A stretch of DNA of 64,000 nt from Epiperipatus broadwayi (GCA_028023455.1 JAQFVV010006197.1:17173254-17237253); one strand, 5' to 3'; shown: positions 23,190 through 36,361, counted from the first letter of the stretch. Translations and numbers: made by a program. Notes: generated by a model not told the origin, from the letters alone.

Positions 23190-26100
23190 TGCTAAATTTC
23201 TTGGTATTTTACTTAAAATACACATATGCTATTAGTTAACTCCAACATTCTGCTAACTAAATCAATATTGGAGTAGACAAACATCAAAATAATACAATAG
23301 GGGTTTAAATATATGAGTAAGAGGTCAAGCTATCCTTCATAAATCAATTAAGTAATTCTATTAATTAGCTATATTTTCTTTCTTTTTGCTTGCTCACTCA
23401 AAATGAGGATGAAACATTCTGAGAAATGATGGTATAAAACTTAAAATAATTAGTATGATATCATTTAAAATATTGATTTAAGAATTACAAATCAGTGATA
23501 GATTTTCTCCATACTTTCAAAATTGATAGTATTTTATGCATGCATCTGAATTGTGCTACCCATTATAAAATACCATAATGCAAATGATGCCATGGCCAAT
23601 CAAGCTTTAATACTAATTCTACTACAGATGTTCTGTGAAAAAAATCAATTCTACCTTTATTTTATTATCAGCAAACTACATTACACTTGGCTATGAATAA
23701 ATCATGGGAAAATATTATACATGGATACATGAGAAATATGAAGAGTTTCTTAACTTTAATCATCTAAATATCAAAACACATTGACAACCTAGCCAAATTC
23801 AGAGGTGTAAATACTGGTGTGGACCTTGTATCATCACTAAAAAACACAGTAAATACACTACTTTACTTCATGTGATATAATCAATCATAAAACACAATTA
23901 CTTAATCTGGAAAATATAATCCACTCATGACAAATATTTTAATAAACTGAGGGAGAGTTCTCTCAATCCCTAAGGGAGAGTTCTCTCAATCCCTATAACC
24001 TAATATACCACAAATGCTCTCTTCCTCTATAGCCACAAAATACATTTCAATCTAAGGATAAAAAAATAATAAATTCACTCATAACTAAATCACTAATTCT
24101 ATAATAAATTCACTCATAACTAAATCACTAATTTTCCCACTTCTTTTGGCACATCATACCATCCGAAAACGATTGAAAGCAAGTCATTCTATTTTTAGTT
24201 TAACAATTATATAAATGGATAATACAACAGACAGGTATACATGCATAATAATGCATAAAACAATTTCAAATCACATTCGATAAGGAAATATTGTAACGGT
24301 ATTAATTAATAAGTTATAAAAAAATGAAACTCTCATTTCTGATGAATTATAATATTTTAAATTTGAAATATAATAGTTACTGCTAAATAAATCTCATCAT
24401 TCTAGCAAAACAAAGGTAAAACAATGCTTTTTTGTATTTAATATTAACTGATAAATTGAAATAAAAAAACTTGATTTGTGACAAATTACACATCTTTTAA
24501 ATATGAAGCAAAATAATTATTAAGAAATGGACCTCATAATTTCTGGAAATGCAAAAAGTAAAATAATAATTTTTATGCAATTATCCCTTCTTAAAATTAG
24601 CTGTTAGTGTCCCAATGGCAAACAGATAGTTCTATTTTCAACATATGCTTATAGAAATATATATACACAATAAAAAGTATATTAAAATAATAACTAATTA
24701 CCCAGTATAATATTTCTCCATGTTATATTTTTCCAAGACATTCTTGAAGAAAGAAATAGTAATTAAATAATAATAATAAAAATATAAGACAACTAATTGG
24801 TCTACCTATCTATAAATGCTAACAAAAATAATAATAATTAAATCTTTTTTTAGCTGGAACATAAGAGTTCATTTACACAGTCTATAAATAACACATCTTG
24901 GCCATGTATGAAAATGATGATGATCATTTGTATAACAATAGATATTGGTAAACACATAACAATTTCCCGCAGGGCAAATAATATGTATTGGATCCAATTA
25001 AAGAGCATTTCAAAGTTCTTAGGAGTAGCTAATGAAACTGCTAGCAATATCACATGTGAAACATTTAATAATAGCAAATAAATATTTATTACTGCATATG
25101 TTTAGTAATAATTTAAAGTTTAATTCATTACACTTATTAAGGGACTTGTGCTAAATTATCAAAGTCATCTACCAGGCACATAGCTGATTAATTCATAATA
25201 TCCATTTAAGTCTACATAATTTATTGCTAATATATTTTAATAAAAAAAATCAAATGCAAACATGGAAAACAATAAAATGAAAAAAATATTCACATCTAGT
25301 TTCATGAACTTCGACTCATTCAGTTATAAGCACATTTAATTATATGTGTCACACATTCTGTTCCTTAATTCTAGAGATGAATGGTTAGGTATATTTCTTG
25401 TCACTAATAATAATAAAGCATGTTATAATGAGTTATCCACACATATCCTTTCATTTAAACTTTATTCCTTTATAGCTACTAGAAATTATTGTAACAGTCT
25501 TTGAAATGGTTTATAAAAAAGTTCAGCATAAATTTTCCAGAATAATAGCAAAATACACACATTCCAATCATTTCTTTAATATTAGATTAAATTTAGGCAA
25601 AACAAATTTATGATGTAGACACTTTCAATTGTTTCTTTAGTATTAGAGATTAAATTTAGGCAAAGCAATTTAATAATATAGACACATATTTCAATTGTTT
25701 CGTTAAGAGTAGAGATCAAATTAGGCAAAGCAAGTTTATAATTTAGACACACATGTCATCCCAAATGATGATTTTAAATCTAAATTAGTCAATTGGAAGT
25801 ATAGAAAACATATGCCTTATTTCTAAAGTTGTTTACATCTGCATACTAGTCTTCATTTTCCAAGAAGAATTTTTTAACTATTTTCATCCAGAAAATTAAT
25901 AGAAGTTTGTAGTTTTGAGTTTGAATTATGGAAGAATCAATTTGTAGAGAGAAAATTGTAGTCATAAAAACCCTTTGTAGAGAGAGAATTGTTGCAATAA
26001 AAGAAAAGCCAACTTTCTTGTAGAAAGAAAATTGTTGTAATCAAAGAAAAGCCAACCTTTTTGTAAAAGTATCCCCCTTTGTATCTAATTATTATTTAGC

Positions 26101-26896
26101 CATCTGTTTCTTCCACCAATCCAAGGTCATTCACAAGTTCAACTCTAAAAACAAAGGTTACTCCTACTACTACATAGATAATTGTTTGCAAATATGCAAT
26201 AAGAAAAATAAAAAAAATCATTTTGTCTTTTGAACCATTAATAAAATATTCTGTATTTCTAAAGTAACAAGAAAAAATAATTGTTTTAGCAAATAAAATA
26301 ATTGATAGTGTGTTTGTCTATTTGACATTTCACTCATCCATAGATCTATTAATTCATTTAAAATGTGTTTAAACTGGTTACCCAAGATATAAAATTAAAT
26401 ATTTTACTGTAAAACATATCTGGTAGTTTAAGGAAATACATGAGTGGGAAATGAAGTTGGAAGATGACAGAAACATGTATGCACACACATATGCTGCATT
26501 ACAGGTACTAAACTAATCTGGCCAAAATATAAGCTTCCATGACTATGAACCAAATATACTGCACTAATTACACTATGGACTGAAGTATTAAAGAGCAAAT
26601 AAACCAGAAAATCACTAAAACAAATATCAATACTGTCTTGCAGATGAATATGACAAATTTGGATCAACTTAAACTATATACTAACAATTACTGTGACAAG
26701 CCACTCCCTTTCTATCATTAAATATTCACTAAAGAAAAATACTAACCATGTCAAAACTTTCAAATAATATCTGCAAGTGCTTTTAAACAGAGCTTTAGAT
26801 TATTAATGAAATTTTTTTAGTTAGATACAACAAGCTGTTACTGATACAGTGGTGTTGAATTACAATTGGTTTCTTGTGCCTATTCTGAAGGTCACA
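23190..26896 (-). repeat. Long direct repeat, downstream copy (putative 3' LTR)
   Basis: This copy matches 30598-34428 over its full length with substitutions and small indels. Landmarks are TTAACTCCAACATTCT, GGGAGAGTTCTCTCAATC, TATTGGATCCAATTAAAGA, and AATTGGTTTCTTGTGCC at the edge. Unlike the other copy it has local duplications at about 23950-23995 and 24065-24135, and three units of a roughly 65-bp minisatellite (25562-25757) instead of two. Confidence 0.9.
25562..25757. repeat. Minisatellite, three units of about 65 bp
   Basis: The units share TTTCTTTA(A/G)TATTAGA, ATTTAGGCAAA and a TAGACAC-like end. The second long repeat has only two units at 33118-33253, so copy number changed after the duplication. 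Confidence 0.8.
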
Positions 26897-26897
26897 A

Positions 26898-26910
26898 CTC
26901 CCTCTTCCTT
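26898..26910 (-). other. Polypurine tract next to the putative 3' LTR
   Basis: On the minus strand AAGGAAGAGGGAG lies one base before TGTGACC, the start of the long repeat. The repeat copy at 34428 is not preceded by it, as expected if it marks the interior/LTR boundary. Confidence 0.55.
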
Positions 26911-27069
26911 ATAAAGAAAAAAAGAAATACCCAAGTAACAATAACATTATATTAGTATTTTAAATATTATACAATAGGATTAATTTATAACATGGAAAAT
27001 TATGCATATAAAACATTCATCCTCTCAAAACTCTCAACTAATTACTATACTTTTGTTGGATATATCAAG

Positions 27070-27480
27070 CTGTGAGCATTATAGGTACCTCTAAATCTTG
27101 ACTTTGTATTCTTTATCTCTCTTCTGATACATTTCTCTCTAAGAGACTTCATCTTCACTTTCTTGGTTTAACTCCAGCCTTTTCAATATCTTTTACTTTG
27201 TTTCTAACCTTCTTAAGATGATTTACATTAACAAACTCTCCTTTTGCTCTTTTAAGTTTGATCTTAGTTTTTCCTAAGTCTCTCTCTGGATTAATCTTTC
27301 TTAAAAAAATTTTACACCAAATTTCTTTGTATTCTTAATTTTACACTTTACTTTCACCTTACCAACTTCTCTAGTATGATTAACACCTTTTATTATACAC
27401 TCTACAATAGATATTACATGTTTAATACCTCCATAGAGTATCTTTCTGTAAACATTCATCTTCATGTTATGACTTCAGAA
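27070..27480 (-). pseudogene. Possible pol C-terminus remnant
   Basis: Minus-strand frames give KTKIKLKRAKGEFVNVNHL and KKVRNKVKDIEKAG (about 27290-27180), resembling the lysine-rich tail after an integrase, where NV.(R/H)LK motifs are common. There are many stops and frame changes. The position between Gag-like sequence and the purine tract fits. Residue similarity alone is weak. Confidence 0.3.
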
Positions 27481-27689
27481 ATTAAAAACACATTCAGGAA
27501 CTATGCTTTCACTTTTATTTTTGAATTTATTGCTAGTAATGCCAGTACCCTTTTCTGCCTCTGAAAATGGGAACAAGGAGAATAACTCATCCAGACTTCA
27601 CCAAAATTCATATGGATTCTCTAGATACTACCCCTTTGAAGGTTTTAACAGTCAAAATCTTGTGCCATAGAATCATGTGAATCCCTCTC

Positions 27690-28837
27690 ACTATTCAGTT
27701 TCATCTTGATCCCAATTTCTGTACATCTACTCTACTATTCTTGATGCCATCTAAAGATCCTGAAGAATACTGGTCTGGTGGGCCATGGTGAACTTCCTTG
27801 ATCTTGGTAATATTCAACTCCCTAGGACTTGGCTGTCCTATCTATAGCTTTGAATTTGGCCCTTGAGTTAAAGCATCTTGGATAAACTTCTCTAATCTAA
27901 TCTGGTAGTTTCAACATTCACAATTTAATTCATTCCTAAGTTTATCTTCAACTTTATCTGAGAAATTTGGTTTATCTACAGAACTCTTCATATCTTCCAC
28001 CTCTATCTTTAAACTTTGACATCTCTCATTCACTTCCTCTCATTTAAGCCCCATTGTTGATACACCTCTTATTTCTAAATCACTGACTCTATTAGTAATC
28101 TGCATAACTTGGTCATTCACATTCTGACCAGCTGTGCCTTGATCTAATTTCTGAGTATCTAATTGCTAGTTCAAAGCCTTCATTTGGTTCTGACATTCAT
28201 CAACCTGACTACTTATCTTTAAAGTACTATCATCTATTTTAACCTGGTACTCTCTTAAATTTCTTTTGACAATTCCAAATTCTTCTTCAAATAACTCAAA
28301 CTTTTCCATTGTCTCTACTGTACCTTCACTAGTGTATTGACTATACAGCATTTGGTACTCTAGTCCTTTATCTTTTATCATCATCTCTGCCTTACTAAAA
28401 TTCTCTTTGATCTCTCCCCTAAGTTGCAAGACCAAGTCCTCATTATCTAATTTAATATGCTGTAGCTGATCCTTAACATTCGTTTCCATCACTTCTAATC
28501 TATACACTTGACTTTTCATATTTTCCCTAATCTCCTTCATTTCTATCATTTAACTCTCAATCTTATCTTTCAATCTTTGCATCTGCATAACTGAACTATC
28601 TCTCAATTCTGACATCATTTCTGATTTTATTTGCTGGGTATTCTCCACCAACTTTTCTGACCTTACTTCTGACATTTCTGATTTTATTTTTTGGGCATTC
28701 TTTTCTAACTTTTCTGACATTTGTTGGGCGTTCTTGTCTATCTTCCCTCGCATTTCTGACATTTGTCTAGTTAAGTTCCCATTCATTGCCTTAATTAATG
28801 TCATGTAAGTGCTCATCCATTCTTCCATATGGGACAT
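27690..28837 (-). pseudogene. Gag-like coiled-coil protein, interrupted
   Basis: One minus-strand frame starts at ATG 28837 (MSHMEEWMSTYMTLIKAMNG) and runs through stops at 28550, about 28163 and further down, to about 27690. It is highly charged, rich in Glu, Lys, Gln and Met, with heptad-like repeats (QMSEMRGK, QQMSEKLEK, QKIKSEMSEV), so it is predicted to be a long coiled coil. Near its end it has an HHGPPDQYSSGSLDG segment. The length and position in the putative retroelement suggest the N-terminal part of a Gag protein. No zinc knuckle or protease is visible. A chance coiled-coil frame is unlikely over about 370 codons with only a few stops. Confidence 0.55.
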
Positions 28838-30597
28838 TTTTACTACCCTCCCAGAATTTTTTTTTGAAAAAGGGAAAAAAAAACGCCTGAAGAGGACACC
28901 TCTTAGGACCCAGCCAAATCATTTCACATATTAAATTCTTCCATTATATCCAATTTTTAAATCTATTAATGTATTATTTATAAAGAAAACAAGATACATC
29001 AACCCTACTTCTCTCTCAATCAACAATTCAAATTCTCTACCATCATCCAAAGACACATTAGGTCACTATAGTATGCATAGTTATATTCTTCCACATGACA
29101 TTCAGTTTCCATACATAAAATAATAGAAAAAAATTATTGCACTTCATGATCAGATGACATTGATCCAAACATACATGACATTATTAAATAAGACCTATAT
29201 AATTCATTTACAAATGCATCATAAACTAAGTTGGTCTTGACATAATAGCAAAATGAAATGGTTCAAATACATATAATTATTAGCAAATTGATTCTCATAT
29301 TTTAAAGTGCAGAGTTTGAAACCAAAGGTTCAAACATCATACACCATATTGGGCAGCCAAAAACCTACTATAACCCTCCCCCAACACATATCCTACCTTT
29401 CCTATCAACAAATACCTGGGGTGAAATTCTATTAATAGAGTAAATTACTAGTCTGATCTTGTTTTGAATTATTAATGAGTCTTATAATACTGTTCTACTA
29501 TATCTTAGCTCAGTGGGGACTACAGAGATCTATAGGATGTAAAATGCATACTATGTATAGGAGGAAACATAATGATTTAACTGCTATAAAACATCTATTA
29601 AGTTTTAAAATAAATAAATAATTGAAATTGGTAAAGTTCCACCATTTAAATTTACAAGTTATAATTTAACTTCATCTCCTCTCATCATCCAAATGCATTG
29701 AACAACCTTTACTGTATGATCGAATTAAATTAATAAAATAAAGATGAAGTACTAATTAACTCTACTGTATGGTAAGTTAAAATCAAATACAAAATATAGC
29801 ACTACTTAGCATTTATTGTATAGTAATTTAAAATAAATAACTAAATTAATGTCTAATCTAAATTAATAAGGGAATATCTCAGGGAATTACTTTATTGTAT
29901 GGCTTAATTTTAAATCTATACTTTACAACAACTACTAGTTACCATCATAAAAGTAATGACATAAATTAAGCATTATTCTAATAAAATAGTAGTAGCTAGA
30001 CAATGAAAGAAATAGAGTGCATTTTGATTTCAATTCATCATCTAAATAATAACTGAGTAATACAATTTTCAGAGAATCATCAATTAGTCAAGCATTTCAT
30101 ATAGTGTTTGGATCAAGAAAACAACATCATCAGATATGAATATATTCACCATTAAATGTATGAATAGTACAATCATATCATATTGGATATGTAAGTGTAT
30201 GTGTGGAAAACATAGGACCCGAATGCATGCCAAAGAATAACTCTGAACAAAGTTTTTAAATAAATATTTTGCATTTCTAATTTACACATATACATATTTT
30301 GGATAATTTTAATATCAGTGATTGAATAGTCTACATGAGAATAAATAACAGTTAAAATAAACTTTCTGGTATTTTATTCCAACATATACCAGCTTTCAGT
30401 CAATTCTGATGAGCTTATGAAAAGAAACATTATAAACACTACACTAGGATAATTAAATTATTTTTTGTATTTTATTTCAAATATATGTAAACTATCAGTC
30501 AATGCTGATACACTTATGGAAAATAAACATTTATAAACACTAGCACTAAAATAGGAAAATAAACATTTATAAACACTAGCACTAAAATAGCAAAATA
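28838..30597. other. Putative leader region of the giant-LTR element
   Basis: No coding sequence is seen. At 29344-29359 the minus strand reads TGGCTGCCCAATATGG, close to the complement of the tRNA-Lys 3' end that is used as a primer site in some retroelements. Just upstream lies the purine-rich GTTGGGGGAGGG (about 29386-29375). At 30519-30593 a 36-bp unit is duplicated in tandem (GGAAAATAAACATTTATAAA...). Confidence 0.35.
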
Positions 30598-33500
30598 TGA
30601 ACTAAACTACTTGGTATTTTACTTAAACTACACATATGCTATTAGTTAACTCCAACATTCTAACTAAATCAACATTAGGGTAGACAAACATCAAAATAAT
30701 ACAATAGGAGTTTAAATATATGAGTAAGAGGTCAAGCTATCCTTCATAAATCAATTAAGTAATTCTATTAATTAGCTACATTTTCTTTATTTTTGCTCGC
30801 TCACTCAAAATGAATGAGAATTGATGGTATAAAACTTAAAATAATTAGTATGATATGATTTAAAATATTGATTTAAGAATTACAAATCAGTAATAAATTT
30901 TCTCCATACCTTCAAAATTGAAAGTATTTTATGCATGCATCTGAATTGTGCTACCTGTTATAAAATAATTAACTTAGCTATGTCCAAATTGGTTTAGTTA
31001 TGAAATTGGGTCAATACCATAATATGGATGATACCATGGCCAACCAAGCTTTAACACTAATTCTACTTCAGATGTACTGTGAAAGAAATCAATTCTACCT
31101 TTATTTTATTTTCTTATCAGCAAACTACATTACACTTGGCTATGAATAAATGATGGTAAAACATTCTACATGGATACATGAGGGACTTTCTTAACTCTAA
31201 TCATCTAAATAACAAACACATCGACTCCCTAGTCTAATTCAGAGGCTTAAACACTGGTATGGATCTTGTCTCATCACTGAAAACCACAGGAAATTAACTC
31301 TAATCATCTAAATAACAAAACACATTGACTCCCTAGCCTAATTCAGAGGTTTAAATACTGGTGTGGATCTTGTCTCGTCACTGAAAAACACAGAAAATAT
31401 ACTATTTTACTTCAAGTGATATAATCATCACAAAATACAATTACTTAATCTGGAAAATATAATCCACTCATGACAAATATTTCAATAAAAAATTGAGGGA
31501 GAGTTCTCTCAATCTCTATAACACAATATATCATAAACATTCTCTTCCTCTATAGCCATAAAATACATTTCAATCTAAGCATAAAAAATAATAATAAATT
31601 CACTCTTAACTAAATCACTAATCCTTCCACTTCTTTTGGCACATCACACCATCTGAAACTGATTGAAAGCATGTCATTCTACTTTTAGTTTAACAATTAA
31701 TGCACAAAACAATTTCAAATCACATTTGATAAGGAAATATTGTAATGACATTAATTAATAAGTTTTAAAAAAGTAAATCTCTCATTTCTGATGAATTATA
31801 TTTTAGATTTGAAATATAATAGTTACTGCTAAACAAACCTCATCATTCTAGCAAAGCAAAGGTAAAACAATGCTTTTATGTATTTAATATTAACTGATAA
31901 ATTAAAATAAAAAAACTTGATTTGTGACAAACTACAAATCTTTTAAATTTGAAGCAAAAAAATAATTATTAAGAAATGGATCTAGTAATTTCTGCAAATG
32001 CAAAGATAAAATAATTTTTATGCAATTATCCCTTCTTAAAATTAGCTGTTAGTTTCCCAATAGCAAAGAGATACTTCTATTGTCAACATACACATATAGA
32101 AATATATGTACACAATAAAAAGTATATTAAAATAACTAATTACCCAGTATAATATTTCACCATGTTATATTTTTCTGAGACAGTCTTGAAGAAAGAAACA
32201 GTAATTAAATAATAATAAAAAAAATATAAGACAACTAATTGGTCTACCTATCTATCAAATGCTAACAAAAATAATAATAGTCATTAAATCTTTTTTTTAG
32301 CCGGAACATAAGAGTTCATTTACAGAGTCTATAGATAACACATCTTGGTCATGTACAAAAATGATGATCATTTGTTAACAATAGATATTGGTAAACAGAT
32401 AACAATTTCCTGCATGGCAAATAATATGTATTGGATCCAATTAAAGAACATTTCAAAGTTATTAGCAATAGCTAATGAAACTGCTGGCAATATCATGTGA
32501 AACATTTAATAATGGCAAAGAAATATTTATTACTGCATATATTTAGTAATAATTTATGGTTTAATTCATTACACTTATTAAGACATGTGCTAAATTATCA
32601 AAGTCATCTATCAGGCACATAGCTGATTAATTCATAATATTCGTTTAAGTGTACATAATTTTATTGATATATTTTAATAAAAAATCAAATGCAAATGAGG
32701 AAAACAATAAAATAAAAAAAATATTCACATCTCATCTCATGCTCTTCCACTCGTTCAGTTATTATTGCTATATTTTAATAAAAAATCAAATGCAAATGAG
32801 GAAAACAATAAAATAAAAAAAATATTCACATCTCATCTCATGCTCTTCCACTCGTTCAGTTATAAGCACATTTAGAGATAAGTTAATGATTCATTAATTA
32901 TATGTGTCACACATTCTGTTCCTTAATTGTAGAAATGAATGGTAGGTATATTTCTTGTCAATAATAATAATAAAGCATGTTATGAGTTACCAGCACACAT
33001 CCTTTCATTTAAACTTTTATTTCTTTATAGCTAGTAGAAATTATTGTTACAGAGTTTTTAAAATGTTTTATAAAAATGTTCAGCATAAATTTTCCAGAAT
33101 AATAGCCAAATTCACACATTCCAATTATTTCTTTAATATTAGAGATTAAATTTAGGCAAAGCAAATTTATAATGTAGATACACATTTCAATTATTTCTTT
33201 AGTATTAGAGATTAAATTTAGGCAAAGCAAATTTATAATATAGATACACATATGCATCCCAAATGGTGGGTTTAAATCTAAATTAGTCAATTGGAATCAT
33301 AGAGAAGATATATCTTGTTTCTAAAGTTGTTTACATCAGCATACTAGTCTTCGCTTTCCAAGAAGAATTTCTTAACTCTTTTCATCCAGAAAATTAATAG
33401 AAGTTTGTACTTTTGAGTTTGAATTATGAAAGAACCAATTTGTAGAGAAAATTGTAGTAATAAAAACCCTTTGTGGAGAGAGAATTGTTGTAATAAAAGA

Positions 33501-34428
33501 AAAGTCAACTCTCTTTTAGAGAGAAAATTGTTGTAATCAGAGAAAAGCCAATCTTTTTGTAAAAGTATCCCCCTTTGTATCTAATTACTATTTAGCCATC
33601 TGTTGCTCCCACTAATCCAAGGTCATTCAAAAGTAAAGATTACTCCTACTGCATTAAAATAATTAGCTGCAAATATGCAATAAGAAAAAGAAAGAAAAAA
33701 AATTATTTTGTCTTTAAAAAAAAAAAATTAATTAAATTGAAACAATAATAAAATATTCTGTATTTCTAAAGCAATAAGAAAAAATAATTATTTTAGCAAA
33801 TAAAATAATTGATAGTGTCTATTTGACAATTCACTAGTCCATAGATCTATTAATTCATTTAAAATGTTTAAACTGGTTACTCAAGATATTGTTTATGAAA
33901 TTAAATATTTTACTGTAAAACATATCAGGTAGTTTAATAAAGTACATGAATGGAAAATGAAGTTGAAAGATGGCAGAAACATACATGCACACACATATGC
34001 TGCACTACAGGTACTAATCTAATCTGGCCAAAATATGTTTCTATGACTATGAACCAAATATACTGCACTAATTATACTATGGACTGAAATATTAAAGAGC
34101 AAATAAACCAGAAAATCATCAAAACAAATATCAATACTGTCTTGCAGACAAATAAGACAAACTTGGATCAATTTAAACTATACACTAACAATTTCTGTGA
34201 CAAGCCACCCCCTTTCTATCATTAAATATTCACTAAAGAAAAATACTAACCATCTCAAAACTTTCAAATAATATCTGCAAGTGCTTCTAAATAGAGCTTT
34301 AGATTATTAATGACAAAATTTTTTAAATTTCAGGTTATTTCATTTTTTTTAGTTAGAAGCAACCAACTGTTACTGATACAGTGGTATTGAATTACAATTG
34401 GTTTCTTGTGCCTATTCAGAAGGTCACA
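30598..34428 (-). repeat. Long direct repeat, upstream copy (putative 5' LTR)
   Basis: Homologous to 23190-26896 in the same orientation. It contains its own tandem duplication of about 95 bases (about 32670-32760 repeated at 32765-32860, around TGAGGAAAACAATAAAATAA) that the other copy lacks, and two units of the 65-bp minisatellite. The outer edge abuts an (AT)n run. Confidence 0.9.
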
Positions 34429-34676
34429 ATATATATATATATATAGCAATTAAATTAATATTATGTTAATAAATAATAATAATAATACTTACATATGTAT
34501 TTGTATAATGTTATTAATAGTATTAATGTTTGTACTAACAGATAATAAGGTCATGTATATATTTTATATATTATTGACAGTTAATATTTGTCATGTATGT
34601 ATTTTGTATAATATTATTGCTAGGATTAATGTTTGCATTAATGAATAACAAAGTTATGGAAATATTTTTTAGGTAC
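34429..34676. other. (AT)n run and short AT-rich stretch
   Basis: A pure AT dinucleotide run (34429-34445) is followed by AT-rich sequence in which motifs such as GTATTAATGTTTG and GATTAATGTTTGCATT recur loosely. No gene. Confidence 0.5.
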
Positions 34677-35084
34677 TTTGGGAGTAGCACTGCTGTAATG
34701 TAATCATCTGACCATAATTTTTCTAATTTTGGAAGTTATTCTAAAACTTTAGGTTTGTTATTTTTTTTTAAAGATTTTCAAACTTTATATTCAAAAAAAT
34801 GAGTTTTTGAATTGAACTAAATTTTAAAAAATTATTATGAATACGATATAAATAAAATATTTTTTGAATAAAAAAATTAGTAAACAAAAACAATTTTCGA
34901 TGTCACTTTATTTAATTCAAATCTTTTATTTATATTTTTTTAAAATTGACTTGAATTCAAAAACTCATTTTTTAAAATATATTTGCTAAACCTAAAGTGA
35001 TATACTTCACAAGCAATGAAAATATATTCAGAAGTTAAAACAATTATGGTTTAATGATTACATCACAGGAACACTAATCCCAAC
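34677..35084. mobile_element. Palindromic MITE, about 0.4 kb
   Basis: The two halves are imperfect inverted repeats. TTGGGAGTAGCAC near 34680 pairs with GTGTTCC...AATCCCAA near 35070-35084. GTAATGTAATCATCTGACC pairs with the complement of GGTTTAATGATTACATCAC. ACTTTAGGTTTG pairs with CTAAACCTAAAGT. GAGTTTTTGAATT pairs with AATTCAAAAACTC. No reading frame spans it. It is probably a foldback-type non-autonomous DNA transposon. Confidence 0.65.
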
Positions 35085-36192
35085 ATATGTAATTAAATTT
35101 GTTAAAGTAGAATCAGACCCCATATGATCATTTCAACAATTTGAATATTGAGTACTCAAACCAGACATATAGGATCATGTTGGTTTAAGATCAGACTATA
35201 TATGGTATGAATGCTGGGTATCTCCAGAAAAACAATAGAAAATAAAGCAGTAAATAAAGCCATCCAAACTGAGTCAGAGAATCCTGCCTTTAGAAGTGCT
35301 GAAATCAGGACTAGGTTGTCCTTATATGTTGTCTCGACTTTATTATTTTGTATGCTTCTATAGCACTACTGATTATATATATGTAAAGTTTAATAAACTG
35401 TGCTATTAGTCTCTCTCTCATTATTCAGTATTTAATTAATGCTATTCCAGCTCTTGACCTATAATGCGTAAAGGTAATTGGTGCAACTGTATATGGTTTC
35501 CATGCCTGAACACAGCAGCAGGAAATTAATTTAACCTGATTATATTTGCTTTGACTTTCAGAAGAAATCCTTTTCTATAGTACGAAACTCAAAATAAAGA
35601 TATGAAAAGATTAGAAATCTTTTTCAAAGGGGATCTAATTCACTAAAAATGTATGCTCAATTTTTTATCTAAATAATAGAACATCATCTCACAATCTGAA
35701 TAATAATATACTGAAACCCAATCCTACACTATGCTATTTAAAAATAATCTTGGATCATAATTTCCTTTTGGAAGTATAATTTTCTGTCACTTTTTAATCC
35801 TTTGTATAAAGTGAATAAAGAAAAGTGTGTTAAATGCAATTATATAAATAATCTCCTTGGAAATGTAGCTTGCACTATTTAGATTATGATACACTTTTTT
35901 TTTAACAAACAGGTTTATGAGGTGAAACTTTTTTTTTACAAAGTTGAAGAAGATATGAAATTCAATTGGATATTTTGTAGATTACCATCACAGACAAATC
36001 CAATAATGTATAAATTACATTTTGTAAATACATAATAAAGATATAAAATAATATTAAGTAAATAAAGGGGGAAAAAATATCTACTTATAATGAAGTTGGA
36101 AGTGAAACCATGCTCCATGTAACATTAACATTGTCTGGAGGAGCAAGCATTCTGTCTCTGTTTTTAATTTTTGAAATTTTATTATAAAATTG
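35085..36192. other. AT-rich intergenic stretch
   Basis: No gene or clear repeat is recognised. Confidence 0.4.
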
Positions 36193-36361
36193 ATTCAAGC
36201 ACGAGTGCGGCGCAACTGTTCCCAAAAGCTATTAATACAAAATAGCTAACTAAAAAATAATAAACTAGCTGAGCGCTTTCCTAGTTTATTATTTTTAGTT
36301 AGCTATTTTGTATTAATAGCTTTTGGGAACAGTTGCGCCGCACACGCACTCGTGCTCGAAT
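36193..36361. repeat. Near-perfect hairpin palindrome
   Basis: Arms of about 70-77 bases (36193-36268 and 36281-36361) are almost perfectly complementary around a 12-base loop (CTGAGCGCTTTC). The stem contains GCGGCGCAACTGTTCCC and the outer CGAGCACGAGTGCG. The right arm has an extra 6 bases near its outer end relative to the left arm (GTGCGTGTGCGG versus GTGCGG), and the left arm has one extra A. The outer part is CpG-rich, unlike the surroundings. Candidates are a foldback or MITE insertion, or an assembly or amplification artefact. Confidence 0.9.

Larger units (their letters stand above)
23190..34428 (-). mobile_element. Internally deleted retrotransposon with giant LTRs (LARD-like)
   Basis: Two direct repeats (23190-26896 and 30598-34428) flank a 3.7 kb interior. 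On the minus strand both begin TGTGACCTTC and end in CA. A purine tract (AAGGAAGAGGGAG, 26910-26898) lies next to the start of the downstream copy, where a retroelement PPT should be. The interior holds a coiled-coil Gag-like frame on the same strand and a piece resembling a pol C-terminus. The 3.7-3.8 kb LTR length with a short, mostly non-protein interior recalls LARD elements of plants. One weakness is that the tRNA-Lys-like PBS candidate (29344-29359) lies 1.2 kb inside the LTR edge. A segmental duplication is the alternative. Confidence 0.5.

Noticed and set aside
30404-30425. CTGATGA followed by GAAA
   Set aside because: Too few bases lie between the boxes to form stem II, and related units nearby lack the motif.
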